Assembly: GCF_037935975.1 (NCBI RefSeq)
Contig: NZ_CP149817.1
Location: 1,674,001-1,738,000, forward strand
Reading direction: 5' to 3'
DNA length: 64,000 nucleotides
From: Teredinibacter turnerae
Lineage (GTDB): Bacteria > Pseudomonadota > Gammaproteobacteria > Pseudomonadales > Cellvibrionaceae
Part shown: positions 62,415 to 64,000 of the stretch, piece after piece
How positions within the stretch are numbered: position 1 is the first letter of the stretch
Layout: each line of letters begins with the position of its first letter
Position numbers and translations under genes: made by a program
The notes under the pieces: generated by a model
Told to the model about the DNA's origin: nothing
What the model saw: the letters and a program-made list of their open reading frames with translations, nothing else
Databases searched by the model: none

Positions 62415-64000
62415 TCAAACGACGGGTACGGTGATTATAAAGGTAGTGCCCTCGCCGGGGGAGCTTTCCACCGCAATATTGCCACCGAGACTCTGCGTAT
62501 ATTCACGCGCTTGGTACATGCCAATTCCCATGCCCTTGCCGGTTTTTGTTGTTTCGAAGGGTTTGAACAGGCGACTTTGAATAAAATCAAGCGTCATTCC
62601 CGAGCCGTTATCCTCGATACTGATTGCGAGAATTTTGCCTTCTATATCGCCTTCGATGTCGATATAGCCATCTTCGTGTGTCGCGTCCTGCGCATTTTGG
62701 ATAATGTGGGTGAACACCATCACGAGGCTATCGAAATCCGCTTTTGCTTTCCAGTCATCAGACAAAGTGCGCAGGGTCGGCGTTGGCTTCGATTTTTGGC
62801 AGCGCCTTATAGCCTCAATCAGCACCTGCTTGACTGGAAATACGGTAATCTCTTCCGGCTCGTTATGCTGTAACTTGCGCAACAGGTTTTTCATGCGCAC
62901 AACAGAATTGTTGATAGTGTTCATAGCATCCTCGACAAACGCCGGGTTGTCTTTGTGCTTTTCCGCGTTTTTCACCACCAGTGATTGTTGTGCGATAAGA
63001 TTTTTTAAATCGTGCATAACGTAGGCAGCCAACTTGTTAAACGCATCGAACTGGCGCGACTCGGCCAGCAGCTCAGATTGCTCGTGGCGTTCGAGGTAGC
63101 TGGCGACCTGGCGGCCGACGGTTTTGATCAAGTCGAGGTCTTCCCAATTCAGCATGGCTCTATCCTGCGGCTCCGTGAGCGCCATAAAACCGACCAAACT
63201 GTTCTCGTTGAGCAACGGCAGAATCAGCCACACTTCTGCCAGGTGCTCCACCCACTCCGGTAGCAGTTCGTTGTGTTGCGCCAGTGCCATGCTCGGTGAG
63301 TGCGGCGAAAACACCCACTCCTGCTCCAGTTCCAGGCAAAACTCCGTGGACTCCGGTTCAATCATTTCGGAGATATCCATCACTACATTGACCTGCTGCA
63401 CAGGCACCAGCACCTTGCCACGGCGCAACCAGAGTGCTCCGCCGCGACTCTTAAACAGATCGGCAACCACGTTTATTGCGCGCGTGTGAATTTCATCCGG
63501 ACTGGTGGGTTGCGAAAGCTGGTTGATCAATCGCAGCCACTCTGCACGATAGTCGTATTTGTGGCTGAACAGGTGTTTGTTGATCAGTACTTTGAGGCGC
63601 TCGCGGGTGGTATTCGAAGAAAATACGACGGTGATGGCAATCAGCCCGGTTGCCAGCAGCAGGGTATAGATCACCGTTCCCCAGCTGCCGCCGTGCAACT
63701 CGACGTAATAACCAGCGATGGCGAGCAGGGTGAGCAGGGCGCCTGCCAGGGTCAGTGAGGTGGTATAGAATGCGATGGGGCGCGACAGCGTCAGCTTTGC
63801 CGATTGCATTGCCGGCTGGTTAAGGGTGACGACGCCAACGGTCATAAACAAACTGGCTGCCATGGCAACGGCCGCGCGCGCCTGCCACAGGTCTGCACTC
63901 AGGCTGTAGAGGAACAGGCTTTGTGAGAACAGGTAGGCGTCGAAAATAAAGATAAACGCGAGGTTTAAACACAGCAGTTTTACCAAACGGTAGTTAAGTA
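62415..64000 (-). CDS. prsK: PEP-CTERM/XrtA system histidine kinase PrsK (5' end outside window)
   Basis: The frame is open to the right edge, so the N-terminus is missing; PrsK proteins are near 690 aa and about 528 are visible. Several TM helices come first, then a GAF-like domain ('LLNENSLVGFMALTEPQ'), the dimerization histidine in 'AYVMHDLKNLIAQQSL' and a HATPase domain with 'IEDNGSGM', 'FETTKTGKGMGIGMYQ' and 'SSPGEGTTF'. It is the cognate kinase of PrsR. An internal TTG near 63986 is not the true start. Confidence 0.88.
   Translation of the reverse strand, partial: LNYRLVKLLCLNLAFIFIFDAYLFSQSLFLYSLSADLWQARAAVAMAASLFMTVGVVTLNQPAMQSAKLTLSRPIAFYTTSLTLAGALLTLLAIAGYYVELHGGSWGTVIYTLLLATGLIAITVVFSSNTTRERLKVLINKHLFSHKYDYRAEWLRLINQLSQPTSPDEIHTRAINVVADLFKSRGGALWLRRGKVLVPVQQVNVVMDISEMIEPESTEFCLELEQEWVFSPHSPSMALAQHNELLPEWVEHLAEVWLILPLLNENSLVGFMALTEPQDRAMLNWEDLDLIKTVGRQVASYLERHEQSELLAESRQFDAFNKLAAYVMHDLKNLIAQQSLVVKNAEKHKDNPAFVEDAMNTINNSVVRMKNLLRKLQHNEPEEITVFPVKQVLIEAIRRCQKSKPTPTLRTLSDDWKAKADFDSLVMVFTHIIQNAQDATHEDGYIDIEGDIEGKILAISIEDNGSGMTLDFIQSRLFKPFETTKTGKGMGIGMYQAREYTQSLGGNIAVESSPGEGTTFIITVPVV

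Overview
The window looks like chromosomal DNA of a free-living or host-associated marine gammaproteobacterium, most likely of the Cellvibrionaceae (Saccharophagus/Teredinibacter type). This is an inference from gene content: a PomAB-type flagellar stator pair, a type IV minor-pilin/PilY1 operon, a glucosylglycerate compatible-solute operon, the lptD-surA-pdxA-rsmA-apaG-apaH cluster, and PrsK/PrsR regulators of an XrtA/PEP-CTERM exopolysaccharide system. Almost all of the DNA is ordinary coding sequence. I see no insertion sequence, prophage, CRISPR array, rRNA or tRNA.

Layout. 1-2270: tail of a DUF3019-type protein and an RstA/RstB-like two-component pair. 2262-5987 (minus): proline iminopeptidase, tatABC, hisIE and a detached xseB. 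6204-8556: stator genes pomA and pomB plus a PilZ protein. 8557-9732: a 1.2 kb non-coding stretch holding two candidate small RNAs. The first has many GGA motifs, a GacA-box-like palindrome and a strong terminator, and resembles the RsmY/RsmZ/CsrB CsrA-sequestering RNAs. 9733-16940: an HNH nuclease, moaAB behind a molybdenum-cofactor riboswitch, an S33 peptidase with an ABC-2 exporter, and an outer-membrane porin. 18093-25382: fimT-pilVWX-pilY1-pilY2-like-pilE. 25394-31769: a CYTH protein, an SMP-30 lactonase, and a four-gene operon that can both make and degrade glucosylglycerate.

31954-41159: yqeY-rpsU, D-lactate dehydrogenase divergent from a lactate permease, tsaD-folB-folK, a pteridine-reductase-like SDR, cca and a DMT exporter. 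41189-47830: the stress cluster prkA-yeaH-spoVR and galE. 47913-56617: apaH-apaG-rsmA-pdxA-surA-lptD, divergent from amgK-murU. 56586-60001: a DUF3530 protein, rpe and trpE. 60138-64000: a BY-kinase-like ATPase with an abnormal P-loop, then prsR and the 3' part of prsK, which runs off the right edge.

Several parts fit a surface-associated lifestyle in osmotically variable seawater: motility and pili, a candidate Gac/Csr RNA beside the stator genes, c-di-GMP sensing (PilZ), EPS regulation (PrsK/PrsR), and glucosylglycerate as an osmolyte. Start codons were re-chosen where ribosome-binding sites or family N-termini argued against the longest frame (for example hisE, xseB, moaA, pilE, prkA, spoVR, lptD, amgK).
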